The notes under the pieces are model-generated. The model was not told the origin of the DNA. It made no database searches and saw only the letters and a program-made list of their open reading frames with translations. A stretch of 64,000 nucleotides of DNA from NCBI GenBank assembly GCA_000403255.2, contig KE159594.1, positions 124,001 to 188,000 of the forward strand, given 5' to 3'. Of the stretch, positions 41,530 through 48,941 are shown piece by piece (the stretch's first letter is position 1; each line of letters begins with the position of its first letter). The DNA comes from Lachnospiraceae bacterium 3-1 (GTDB lineage Bacteria; Bacillota; Clostridia; Lachnospirales; Lachnospiraceae). The position numbers and the translations under genes are program-made.

Positions 41530-42705
41530 TTATTTTGTATATGTGGGAGCTGTCCAGTTAATAATCTCTGCTGCCTCGGTATCTACATTTTCAGAATCGA
41601 TCAATGCCTGAGGAGTTGCAACTGCACTTGGAAGTTCCTGTCCAGCCAAAGAACGAAGGGTACATTCTACAGCCACCTGCGCCATATAGAATGGGAAAGA
41701 GTCTACCGTAGCATCTAATTTTCCAGCACGGATAGAATCATAAGCTTCTCCAATTCCATCAACTCCTACAACAAGAATATCAACTCCTGACTCTTCTACA
41801 GCTTCTACCACTCCAAGAGCCATATCATCATTGTTACAGAAAATAGCTTTTAACTCTGGATACTGGGTAATCCAGGTATTCGCCAGTTCTTTTGCTTTCT
41901 GACGATCCCAATCTGCATTCTGCTCTGCTACGATTTCAAGCTTGGAATTGTTATCTGCAACCCAATCTTTGAAGCCTGCGGTACGTTCCCGGGCTGCAAA
42001 AGCCTTCGCCATACCTACCACAATCGCTACCTGTCCTTCATCTCCCAGTTTGCCAGAAATCCATTCTGCTGCAAGCTGTCCATTCATATAAGCGTTTGGT
42101 CCAACATAATGTGTTGCTTCTGCAATCAATCCATCATTTACATTTACAGTAAGAACATCTGCATCATTTGCACTTTCCACTGCTGACGTCAGGTTAGAAT
42201 CTGAAATTGGACTCATCAATAAAGCGTCCACACCCTGAGTTGTCAAAGCTTCTGTCATTGTCTGCTGTCCAGTCTCATCACCTTCATCTGTGGTTGCCTG
42301 AATGTCAATAGACAATCCAGTATCTGTTGCTGCCTGTTCATATCCTTCTTGAAGAGTTCTCCAGAATTCATTGGAAAGAGATTTCATTACTACACCAAGC
42401 TTTTTCTTGCTGTCCACTGGCACTTCAGCGCCATTCTTTTCACGAACTTCCTCAATCGTCATAGCATCTTCTGCCTGATCCGGATTGAATTCTCCTGCAT
42501 TGCCAGCATCTTCTGCCGGTTCTTCCTCAGCGCCGTCTGTTGATTCCCCAGCGCCATCTGTTGGTTCTTCAGATGATTCTTCTGTCTGGCTGCCAGATGA
42601 ACCTCCATCGTTTTTCGAGTTGGCGGACCCCCCATTTGAGCCGCATGCTGTGAGGCTAAATACCATCGCTGTTGTCAACAAAACTGCCAAAACTTTCTTT
42701 TTCAT
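41530..42705 (-). CDS. Sugar-binding lipoprotein of the ABC transporter
   Basis: The 391-residue lipoprotein has a signal peptide and lipobox (KKKVLAVLLTTAMVFSLTAC, with the lipid cysteine at residue 21). A low-complexity Ser/Glu/Asp linker follows (about 23-75), then a ribose-binding-type domain. That domain starts LGVVMKSLSNEFWRTLQEG and contains MSPISDSNLTSAVESA, AFAARERTAGFKDWV and FCNNDDMALGVVEAVEESG. It would present the sugar to the permease at the outer face of the membrane. The exact sugar is not readable; the ROK and TIM-barrel genes nearby suggest an allose-like or rare sugar. Confidence 0.92.
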   Translation of the reverse strand: MKKKVLAVLLTTAMVFSLTACGSNGGSANSKNDGGSSGSQTEESSEEPTDGAGESTDGAEEEPAEDAGNAGEFNPDQAEDAMTIEEVREKNGAEVPVDSKKKLGVVMKSLSNEFWRTLQEGYEQAATDTGLSIDIQATTDEGDETGQQTMTEALTTQGVDALLMSPISDSNLTSAVESANDADVLTVNVNDGLIAEATHYVGPNAYMNGQLAAEWISGKLGDEGQVAIVVGMAKAFAARERTAGFKDWVADNNSKLEIVAEQNADWDRQKAKELANTWITQYPELKAIFCNNDDMALGVVEAVEESGVDILVVGVDGIGEAYDSIRAGKLDATVDSFPFYMAQVAVECTLRSLAGQELPSAVATPQALIDSENVDTEAAEIINWTAPTYTK

Positions 42706-42765
42706 TACTTGCTCCTCCTTTTGATATAATGTTTTTCATGCTACTGCACATACCCTGTACAGCCT

Positions 42766-43686
42766 TTATCTCATCATGTCCAGAATCAAATGCTGCGCGC
42801 TGATTCCGTCATGCTTCGATACAACTTCACTGATGCCATCTACGCCAATATTGTCAACCTTCTTTTTCACCAGCTCAAACGCTTCAATATTGGCACGGCA
42901 TTCCGCCTTTGCTTCTTCGCGAATTGGAAATGTGTCGAAAAATACCACTCCATCATAACCATACCGTTCCAAATAATAGATAAATTCTGCGGACTGGGAA
43001 AAATTCACAGAACCAAAAATCAATCCACTGTCCTTCCATCCATATCCATCATTCATATGCAGGCCAAACAATTTCCCCTTTGACGCTGCTAGCGCCAAGC
43101 CAAAAGCCGGGCTGTCATGTTTCATCAACATATGACAGAAATCCAAGGTACATCCAACATTGTCCCTGTCCACCTCATGAATCAGGTAAAGAGTCATGCC
43201 CACACTGTCAATCATTGCAAATTCCCGCTCCTCATAAGGTTTATACTCAATACTGATTTTGATATCAGGCGCGTAATCTGCGATTTCCCTTACCGCCTCA
43301 ACTACCTGCTTCCAGCATTTCTCATAATCCATCTGGAATGGATAGTCGAATCCATCATTTTCCAGCCACAGCGTAATTACGCTTCCCCCCAACTCACGGC
43401 ACACATCAGCGGCATCTTTTGCTATTTGAATTGCTCGCTGCCGTAACGCCTCATCTGGATTTGTCAAATCCCCATCCAAAAACTCTTTTCTCCAACGAAT
43501 CGCAAAGCCATTTACCTTTAACGGTCCCATTGCCTCTTTCAATTCCTCTATGTTATATCCTTCGATATGCTCTGGGTAATTGAATTCCAGATGTGTAATA
43601 CCATCGATGTTTTTATATGCTTCAATGGCATCATAAACATTCTGTCCTTTAAAAATAAAAGAATTAAACCGCCCTGCGTAATTCAT
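42766..43686 (-). CDS. Sugar isomerase/epimerase-type TIM-barrel protein
   Basis: The 306-residue protein has the AP-endonuclease-2/xylose-isomerase-like fold, with strands such as GITHLEFNYPEHIEGYN and VITLWLENDGFDYPFQ. Metal ligands are likely E in ISIEYKPYEER, D-H in CTLDFCHMLMKHDS, H in LFGLHMNDGYGWKD and D/E in GVVFFDTFPIREE. Such enzymes epimerise or isomerise sugars. ATG 43686 follows AGGAGG by seven bases. It is the first gene of the ABC operon, 60 bases ahead of the receptor gene, with its own strong promoter. Confidence 0.85.
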   Translation of the reverse strand: MNYAGRFNSFIFKGQNVYDAIEAYKNIDGITHLEFNYPEHIEGYNIEELKEAMGPLKVNGFAIRWRKEFLDGDLTNPDEALRQRAIQIAKDAADVCRELGGSVITLWLENDGFDYPFQMDYEKCWKQVVEAVREIADYAPDIKISIEYKPYEEREFAMIDSVGMTLYLIHEVDRDNVGCTLDFCHMLMKHDSPAFGLALAASKGKLFGLHMNDGYGWKDSGLIFGSVNFSQSAEFIYYLERYGYDGVVFFDTFPIREEAKAECRANIEAFELVKKKVDNIGVDGISEVVSKHDGISAQHLILDMMR

Positions 43687-43741
43687 ATTTTCTCCTCCTG
43701 TGCTCCATGGTTTTTTCAAATATTTTCAACTTGTTGCATTT

Positions 43742-43770
43742 ATAATATTACTTTTTTCATTTTATGTCAA
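43742..43770 (-). promoter_or_regulatory. Promoter of the sugar ABC operon
   Basis: TTGACA (43770-43765), a 17-base spacer and TATTAT (43747-43742) on the minus strand, about 48 bases before the start codon. Around it TTTCA recurs on the plus strand at 43714, 43724, 43755, 43775 and 43784, in pairs 9-10 bases apart, which may be DeoR-type half-sites. The rest of the gap to 43991 is AT-rich with no gene. Confidence 0.75.
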
Positions 43771-43991
43771 TATATTTCATATTTTTCATCATTTTGTTTA
43801 ATTTTGTCATGAAAATTTTGTGCATTTTGCTAATAATAAATTCATATTTCTTCTTTTTCTTCCATATTTTTCCATTTTAGAAGGAAATTTCCATGGGAAT
43901 TCAAGTAAAAAAAGAATTTTCCTGAAATTTGCATTTTACATTCTTTCAGAAAAATTCATATTATTTCAATTTATAGCATTATTCTAATGTT

Positions 43992-44894
43992 TTAATCTCT
44001 TCTTCTCTCTGCAGCGTAGAAAGCTGCTCCAATTACACATTTATTTTCTTCATCTTGGGTATAAATCACCCGAAGCTCCTGTTCCGGGTAGGGCTTACGC
44101 ACATGAAAATGTATCCGTTCATCCAGATAACTCTGGGGAAAATCCTTCATGGCAGGAACCCCTCCGCCAATCAAAATGTAGTCTGGATTTAAAATATTGA
44201 TCTCCGTTGCAACTGCCATTGCAATTCTGTCCACAAACAAAAGCAGCTCATCCTCGCTCCCATGTACAGTAAAGATATCTCCAATGTAGGTATCCTGATA
44301 TCTTTCAAGGCGCAAGCCTGCCAGGTATTTTCCTCCTGCAAGGTTTTCCATACAGCCTACGTTCCCACATCCGCAGGGAAGGCTGCTCCCATCCACAGGA
44401 ATATGACCAAGCTCACCTGCCGTTCCATTTCTCCCTGCCAGAATACGTCCGTTTATCATAATTGCATTTCCAATGCCAGTGCCAAAATAACATCCCACCA
44501 GCACTTCGCAATCTGGAATATGATACTTCCTCTTATCATAGTAAAGAGCCATGGAAACATCCTTTTCCAAATAGACCGGAATATGAAAGCTTTCTGTTAA
44601 GGCTGCGGCAATGGGCAGATTTTCCATATTAGGGATATTCGGAGCCTGTAAAAGAACCGTCCGTTCCCGGTTTAATGTAGCAGGCAAACCCATTGCCATT
44701 GCCTCCACAGTTCCATCCAACTGACCAATATACTTTCTTAGAAAGTCTGTTAGCGCTCCCAGGGTATCTTCCTGACAGAACACTTCTCCTACTGGGACTT
44801 TCCGAAAATAATGAGTATTCCATTCTTTATCAACGGCGCCAATCCGAAAATTTGTGCCGCCAATATCAATACCAACAATATAGCTTTTTCCCAT
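43992..44894 (-). CDS. ROK-family sugar kinase, allose kinase-like
   Basis: The 300-residue ROK kinase starts YIVGIDIGGTNFRIGAV (ATP loop). It has the zinc and sugar-binding segment NGTAGELGHIPVDG followed by SSLPCGCGNVGCMENLAGG. The text LQAPNIPNMENLPIAAAL, VYLEKDVSMALYYD, CYFGTGIGNAIMINGRILAG and LRVIYTQDEENK follows E. coli AlsK more closely than glucokinase or NagK in my reading. It would phosphorylate a hexose such as allose at C6. It precedes the ABC operon on the same strand and follows two oxidoreductases. Confidence 0.8.
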   Translation of the reverse strand: MGKSYIVGIDIGGTNFRIGAVDKEWNTHYFRKVPVGEVFCQEDTLGALTDFLRKYIGQLDGTVEAMAMGLPATLNRERTVLLQAPNIPNMENLPIAAALTESFHIPVYLEKDVSMALYYDKRKYHIPDCEVLVGCYFGTGIGNAIMINGRILAGRNGTAGELGHIPVDGSSLPCGCGNVGCMENLAGGKYLAGLRLERYQDTYIGDIFTVHGSEDELLLFVDRIAMAVATEINILNPDYILIGGGVPAMKDFPQSYLDERIHFHVRKPYPEQELRVIYTQDEENKCVIGAAFYAAERRRD

Positions 44895-45072
44895 CCTGAC
44901 GCTCCTTTTTTATCTGGAAACTATTAGGCGATTGCAAAACCTATTAATTGTTTCAATTTAATGTGAAATAAAAAGTAAAGATTTTCAGATTCAGAAACGA
45001 ACAAAGCGGGCAAGCCCACTTCAGCTCCCCTCCCCCTCACTCATGAGGAGCTTGCACATTTTGCGCGGCAGG

Positions 45073-46065
45073 CTACTTTTCATCCCCTGGAAAGAAAATG
45101 CCAGCTTCTTTTCTGGAAGACTCCAGAATTTCAATCACATTTATCATTACATTTAGGTTTCTGTCATTGGTTTCATAGTCATCTGCCAGAACCATTTTTG
45201 TTAGATTTTGAACCTCATAAAACCATCGGTCCGGATTCTCCTGCTCGTTAAAAACCTCTTCTGTCTCTTTTGTCACTACCTTCACTTCTGCAATTCCATT
45301 GCTTCCATCTTTGATATAAATATATCCTTTTTCCCCCTCAATCTGTGCAGAATTCACGCCCCAGGTATCTTTTGCTCCAGCGGACTCACTTACAAATCCA
45401 TCGTATTGCATCATAAGAATCCCAGAAGTATCCACCAGATTTCCATAAATATTAGGGTAATATACAGACCTTTTTGGCTTTCCAAACAAAGCAGTGTTCA
45501 GGTATACATTATAAAAATTAATGTCCATCAGACATCCGCCGCCAAATTCAGGATGAAAGACATTTGGGACTTCCCCTTTTTCCAAAAGATCATAACGGCT
45601 GGAATACTGACTGTAATTGCAAAGTACAAGCTTTATCTTTCCCACTTTTGGAAGTTCCCGTTTTACAATTGAAAAATTAGGTAAAAATGCCGTTGGGACT
45701 GCGTCAATCAGAAATAGATGCCGCTCTTTCGCAAGGGCCACAAGCTCCCTTGCCTGATCTGCCTTGGTACAAAAAGGCTTCTCACAGATAACATTTTTTC
45801 CTGCCAGTAATGCCCGTTTCGTCTGTTCGTAATGTAAAAGATTCGGGGAGGCAACATAAACAAAATTAATCTCTTCACTTTGCAGCATCTCATCCAAATC
45901 AGTGTATACTTTTGGCGCTTCATATTTCTTTGCCAGCTCCTGTCCACGCTCCTGTGTCCTGGAATAAACGGCGCAGCAGGTAATGCCCTTTGTCACCTTG
46001 ACTGCATCCAGAATAGAATGTACAATAACGCCGCTTCCAATGGTTCCAAGCCTGATTTCTTCCAT
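45073..46065 (-). CDS. Gfo/Idh/MocA-family oxidoreductase, first of two
   Basis: The 330-residue NAD(P)-dependent enzyme has a Rossmann start (RLGTIGSGVIVHSILDAV), then YVASPNLLHYEQTKRALLAG and the hallmark CEKPFCTK. The C-terminal domain contains EFGGGCLMDINFYNVYLNTALFG, where the catalytic-type D and the H position (here N) are seen. Members act on sugars, inositols or sugar amines. It follows the sister oxidoreductase (32-base gap). The 178 bases after it hold a short hairpin (AGCTCC 45023-45028 with GGAGCT 45047-45052) and nothing else I can name. Confidence 0.9.
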   Translation of the reverse strand: MEEIRLGTIGSGVIVHSILDAVKVTKGITCCAVYSRTQERGQELAKKYEAPKVYTDLDEMLQSEEINFVYVASPNLLHYEQTKRALLAGKNVICEKPFCTKADQARELVALAKERHLFLIDAVPTAFLPNFSIVKRELPKVGKIKLVLCNYSQYSSRYDLLEKGEVPNVFHPEFGGGCLMDINFYNVYLNTALFGKPKRSVYYPNIYGNLVDTSGILMMQYDGFVSESAGAKDTWGVNSAQIEGEKGYIYIKDGSNGIAEVKVVTKETEEVFNEQENPDRWFYEVQNLTKMVLADDYETNDRNLNVMINVIEILESSRKEAGIFFPGDEK

Positions 46066-46097
46066 AGTTTTTCTCCTCTTTTCTATTTGTGAAAGAT

Positions 46098-47108
46098 TTA
46101 GGAAATTGCAAGTTTTGTTGCCTCTTCCAGAATTTCAAGCACCTTCACTACCTCTTCATCTTTGACGCATTTTTCTTCTCCACGCTCTATGGCCCCTATC
46201 AAGCTATCATAGATTTTTTCATAATGGGCGCATCCCACTGGCACTTTCTCCGTCACGGTCTCTCCGGCTTCATTTTTATATACCAAGGTTCCCCATCGTT
46301 CCTCTGGTGCAGGCTCCTGACTAATCACATGACGCCCAACTTCCTTTTTCTTCCCGGAATTATGAATTACCGGCGGAAGTGTGAAGCTGCCCTTTGCGCC
46401 ATGGAGGGTAAACCGAGGATAATCAATCAATACACACATACTGGTGTTCACAGACGCCTTGGCATTACCATAATAGAACTCCAAATCGTAATAGTCATCT
46501 CCAACTCCCGGATGATGAATACTTCTTACGTCAAAATGCGTATCATCCGGCATACCCAACAGGCTGATAACCTGGTCTATGGTATGTACCCCAAGGTTAT
46601 ATAAGGTTCCCAGATGGTCATACCAGCCATTCTCCTTAAAATAATCATAATGGCTCTCCAGGCGGACGAGCTCCCCGACTTTCCCACTTTCCAATACCTC
46701 TCGCAGCGCAAGAAAATCTGCATCAAAACGCCGATTCTGATTGGGCATGCAAATCAACCCTTTTTCTTTTGCCAAAGCAAACACTTCTCTTGCTTCCTCT
46801 GCAGTCTTAGAAAAAGGTTTCTCAATCAATGCATGCTTCCCTGCATTTAAGATCTCCTTAGCATAAGGCACATGGAAGGGATCTGGCGCGCTCACCACCA
46901 CAAGATCCACCTCATCATCCTGCAAAATCTGTGCAAAATCTGTGGTAAATATAATTTCCGGATAAAAGGGCTCGTATGCCGCATTTTGGGAAATATCCTC
47001 CTCCCGACGGAATACATACTTCACCTTCACCCGTTCATCCTGTTCTACATATGGAATGTGATACTCACGAACACTGACGCCAAATCCTACGTATGCTATT
47101 GTAATCAT
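46098..47108 (-). CDS. Gfo/Idh/MocA-family oxidoreductase, second of two
   Basis: The 336-residue enzyme starts ITIAYVGFGVSVREYHIPYV, has VVSAPDPFHVPYAKEILNAG and IEKPFSKT, and a C-terminal domain with DHLGTLYNLGVHTIDQVISLLG, which carries the catalytic histidine. It is the first gene of the oxidoreductase-oxidoreductase-ROK group and is transcribed away from the LacI gene across a shared operator region. The two oxidoreductases are clearly different from each other, so they may catalyse linked oxidation and reduction steps on one sugar. Confidence 0.9.
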   Translation of the reverse strand: MITIAYVGFGVSVREYHIPYVEQDERVKVKYVFRREEDISQNAAYEPFYPEIIFTTDFAQILQDDEVDLVVVSAPDPFHVPYAKEILNAGKHALIEKPFSKTAEEAREVFALAKEKGLICMPNQNRRFDADFLALREVLESGKVGELVRLESHYDYFKENGWYDHLGTLYNLGVHTIDQVISLLGMPDDTHFDVRSIHHPGVGDDYYDLEFYYGNAKASVNTSMCVLIDYPRFTLHGAKGSFTLPPVIHNSGKKKEVGRHVISQEPAPEERWGTLVYKNEAGETVTEKVPVGCAHYEKIYDSLIGAIERGEEKCVKDEEVVKVLEILEEATKLAIS

Positions 47109-47137
47109 ATTCTTTTCCTCCTCGTGCTTTTTGGTAG

Positions 47138-47251
47138 TTTACGTAAATTTACTTAATTTTCCTATATTTCCTCTGTTACATTTTTATTATAGCGATTTTT
47201 AATAGAAAGTCAATGACTTTTTCTCTCTATTTTCTTATATTTTTACGTAAT
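47138..47251 (-). promoter_or_regulatory. Promoter of the oxidoreductase operon with paired LacI-type operators
   Basis: TTGACT (47213-47208), a 16-base spacer and TATAAT (47191-47186) on the minus strand. The palindrome TTTACGTAAA (47138-47147) lies downstream of the start point and TTTACGTAAT (47242-47251) upstream. Their centres are 104 bases apart, close to ten helical turns, which suits looping by the divergent LacI protein. Confidence 0.8.
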
Positions 47252-47264
47252 GTTACTCTTCTCC

Positions 47265-47293
47265 TTTACATTTTCCTCAATATTTTATATAAT
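47265..47293 (+). promoter_or_regulatory. Promoter of the divergent LacI regulator gene
   Basis: TTTACA (47265-47270), a 17-base spacer and TATAAT (47288-47293) on the plus strand. The operator at 47242-47251 is just upstream of the -35, so the regulator may control itself. Confidence 0.7.
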
Positions 47294-47361
47294 AGATTTT
47301 AACAACATGACATATGTAAAAGTAAAACAAATCCCCACCTTTGGAAAGGAGCACACCTATT

Positions 47362-48351
47362 TTGAAACCAAGAAAAGACACTTCCATCAAAGACATCGCC
47401 GCAAAAAGCGGTTTTTCCACCGCTACCATATCCCGTGTCCTGAACCATCAGGGAGGATATTCCAAAGAAACCGAAAATCGGGTCATGAATATTGTAAAAG
47501 AATTGAATTATTCCATCAAAAATCAGAATCTGCAAAAAATTGGTATCTTGGTACCCGACCTAACCAACGAATGGTTTGCTGAAACCGTCCGCTGCTTGGA
47601 AGAAGAATTATACGCAAAAAATTTTCACTGTTATATTAGCAGCACAAATGAAATTCCCTCCCGGGAGCATTTTTGCTTTGAGGGACTGACAGCCTTAAAG
47701 GTATCTGCAATTATCTCCTTTTTAGGGTCAGAAGAATTGGTTTCCTTGGCAGAATCGGCCTCATTCCCTGTACTGTTTATTGACCGGATTCCCCAAACTC
47801 CAGGAAAATTTCTCTGCCTGGAATCTGATAATTATATCGGAGGTTACATGGCGACAGAACTTTTGATTCAGAAGGGATGTAAAAAAATTCTATTTATTGG
47901 AAGAAACCATCATGCCTCTGTCATCCATTCCCGTCAAAAAGGCTATCAGGACGCTCTGAAAGAATACCAGTTACCGATCAATCCAGAATTAATGCTCCAG
48001 CTTGAAAGCCCGGATCATCCATATGAACGGTCACGGGATCTCGTCTGTTATGCCATCAAAAAGAAAATAGAATTTGACGGGATTTTTGCTTCCAGTGACC
48101 TGCGCGCCAGCGGAGCATTACAAGCCCTTAAGCAAAATGGTTTCTCAGTTCCTGAACAAATAAAAATTATTGGCTTTGATGATACTTCTGTATGCCGTCA
48201 ATGTTATCCTGCCCTTTCTTCGGTGCGCCAAGATCCCCTTGCCATGGCCCGGCACACCATAGAGCTTCTGTTTTGGCAGCTTACCCAGAACCCACATCTT
48301 GCAAAACATATGGTCTTGCCAGTATCTATTGTAGAACGGGGAACCACTTAA
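47362..48351 (+). CDS. LacI-family regulator, divergent from the oxidoreductase operon
   Basis: The 329-residue protein has the helix-turn-helix SIKDIAAKSGFSTATISRVL near the N-terminus and a sugar-binding domain from IGILVPDLTNEWFAE. The start was set at TTG 47362, ten bases after AAGGAG; an upstream TTG at 47341 would put the ribosome site inside the gene. It is one of the few plus-strand genes. Paired CG-centred TTTACGTAAA palindromes in the intergenic region are the likely targets. Confidence 0.9.
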   Translation: MKPRKDTSIKDIAAKSGFSTATISRVLNHQGGYSKETENRVMNIVKELNYSIKNQNLQKIGILVPDLTNEWFAETVRCLEEELYAKNFHCYISSTNEIPSREHFCFEGLTALKVSAIISFLGSEELVSLAESASFPVLFIDRIPQTPGKFLCLESDNYIGGYMATELLIQKGCKKILFIGRNHHASVIHSRQKGYQDALKEYQLPINPELMLQLESPDHPYERSRDLVCYAIKKKIEFDGIFASSDLRASGALQALKQNGFSVPEQIKIIGFDDTSVCRQCYPALSSVRQDPLAMARHTIELLFWQLTQNPHLAKHMVLPVSIVERGTT

Positions 48352-48382
48352 AGCCGCCGATTGGAATATATTACGTACACAA

Positions 48383-48415
48383 GGAGGGAGTGACTTATTT
48401 CGTATCACTCCCTCC
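48383..48415 (+). terminator. Terminator of the LacI gene
   Basis: GGAGGGAGTGA (48383-48393) and TCACTCCCTCC (48405-48415) make a perfect 11-bp stem with an 11-base loop, 32 bases past the stop. No strong T-run follows. Confidence 0.7.
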
Positions 48416-48506
48416 CCAATGAGAACTGTTTCTTTTCCAACAATCCTTCATTTACTGCTTGTTTCATAATTTGGCAATTTATAAAAATTTCATGATCATT
48501 GAAAAT

Positions 48507-48686
48507 TTATCCATCATTTGCATTTTTTTCCGTGTGATCTAATGCATATTCAATACATTGGATCACGACTTTGTTAAATGACATTTGATTTTCATTTGCC
48601 AGTGTTTGAACCTTTCCTATTAAATCTTTCGGCAACCGCAGCGACTTATTCTCGTATTCTGTGTATTCCCTTTTTAATCTAAACAT
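48507..48686 (-). CDS. Small ribbon-helix-helix (Arc/YlcI-like) DNA-binding protein
   Basis: This 59-residue gene starts at ATG 48686, seven bases after GAGAGGTG, and ends at TAA 48507-48509. The text FRLKREYTEYENKSLRLPKD, then LIGKVQTLANENQMSFNKVV and IQCIEYALDH, fits a ribbon-helix-helix fold: a strand with polar alternation (KSLRLPKDL), a helix, a turn at NQMSFN, and a second helix. Such proteins are small repressors or antitoxins. No toxin-like gene stands next to it. The AT-rich upstream stretch (48700-48770) may hold its promoter and operator. The remaining space to 48941 shows nothing else. Confidence 0.75.
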   Translation of the reverse strand: MFRLKREYTEYENKSLRLPKDLIGKVQTLANENQMSFNKVVIQCIEYALDHTEKNANDG

Positions 48687-48941
48687 TTCTCATCACCTCT
48701 CATTTTTATTGTAATATAAGGTATGTTATGATAAAATGTTATATATATATTATATTTTATAATATAAGTATACGAAAGCACTCCTTTGCCTAAGCATATT
48801 ACTGCCATCACCTGACTGCAACCCAAAAATCTGGGCTACCAATACATATTCCAAAATCAATCATTAAAATCATCCAAAACAAAAAGCAGTGGAGCCCAAC
48901 CCTTTTTGTACCCACTGCTTCTGTTCTCTTTCGCTCTGTTC

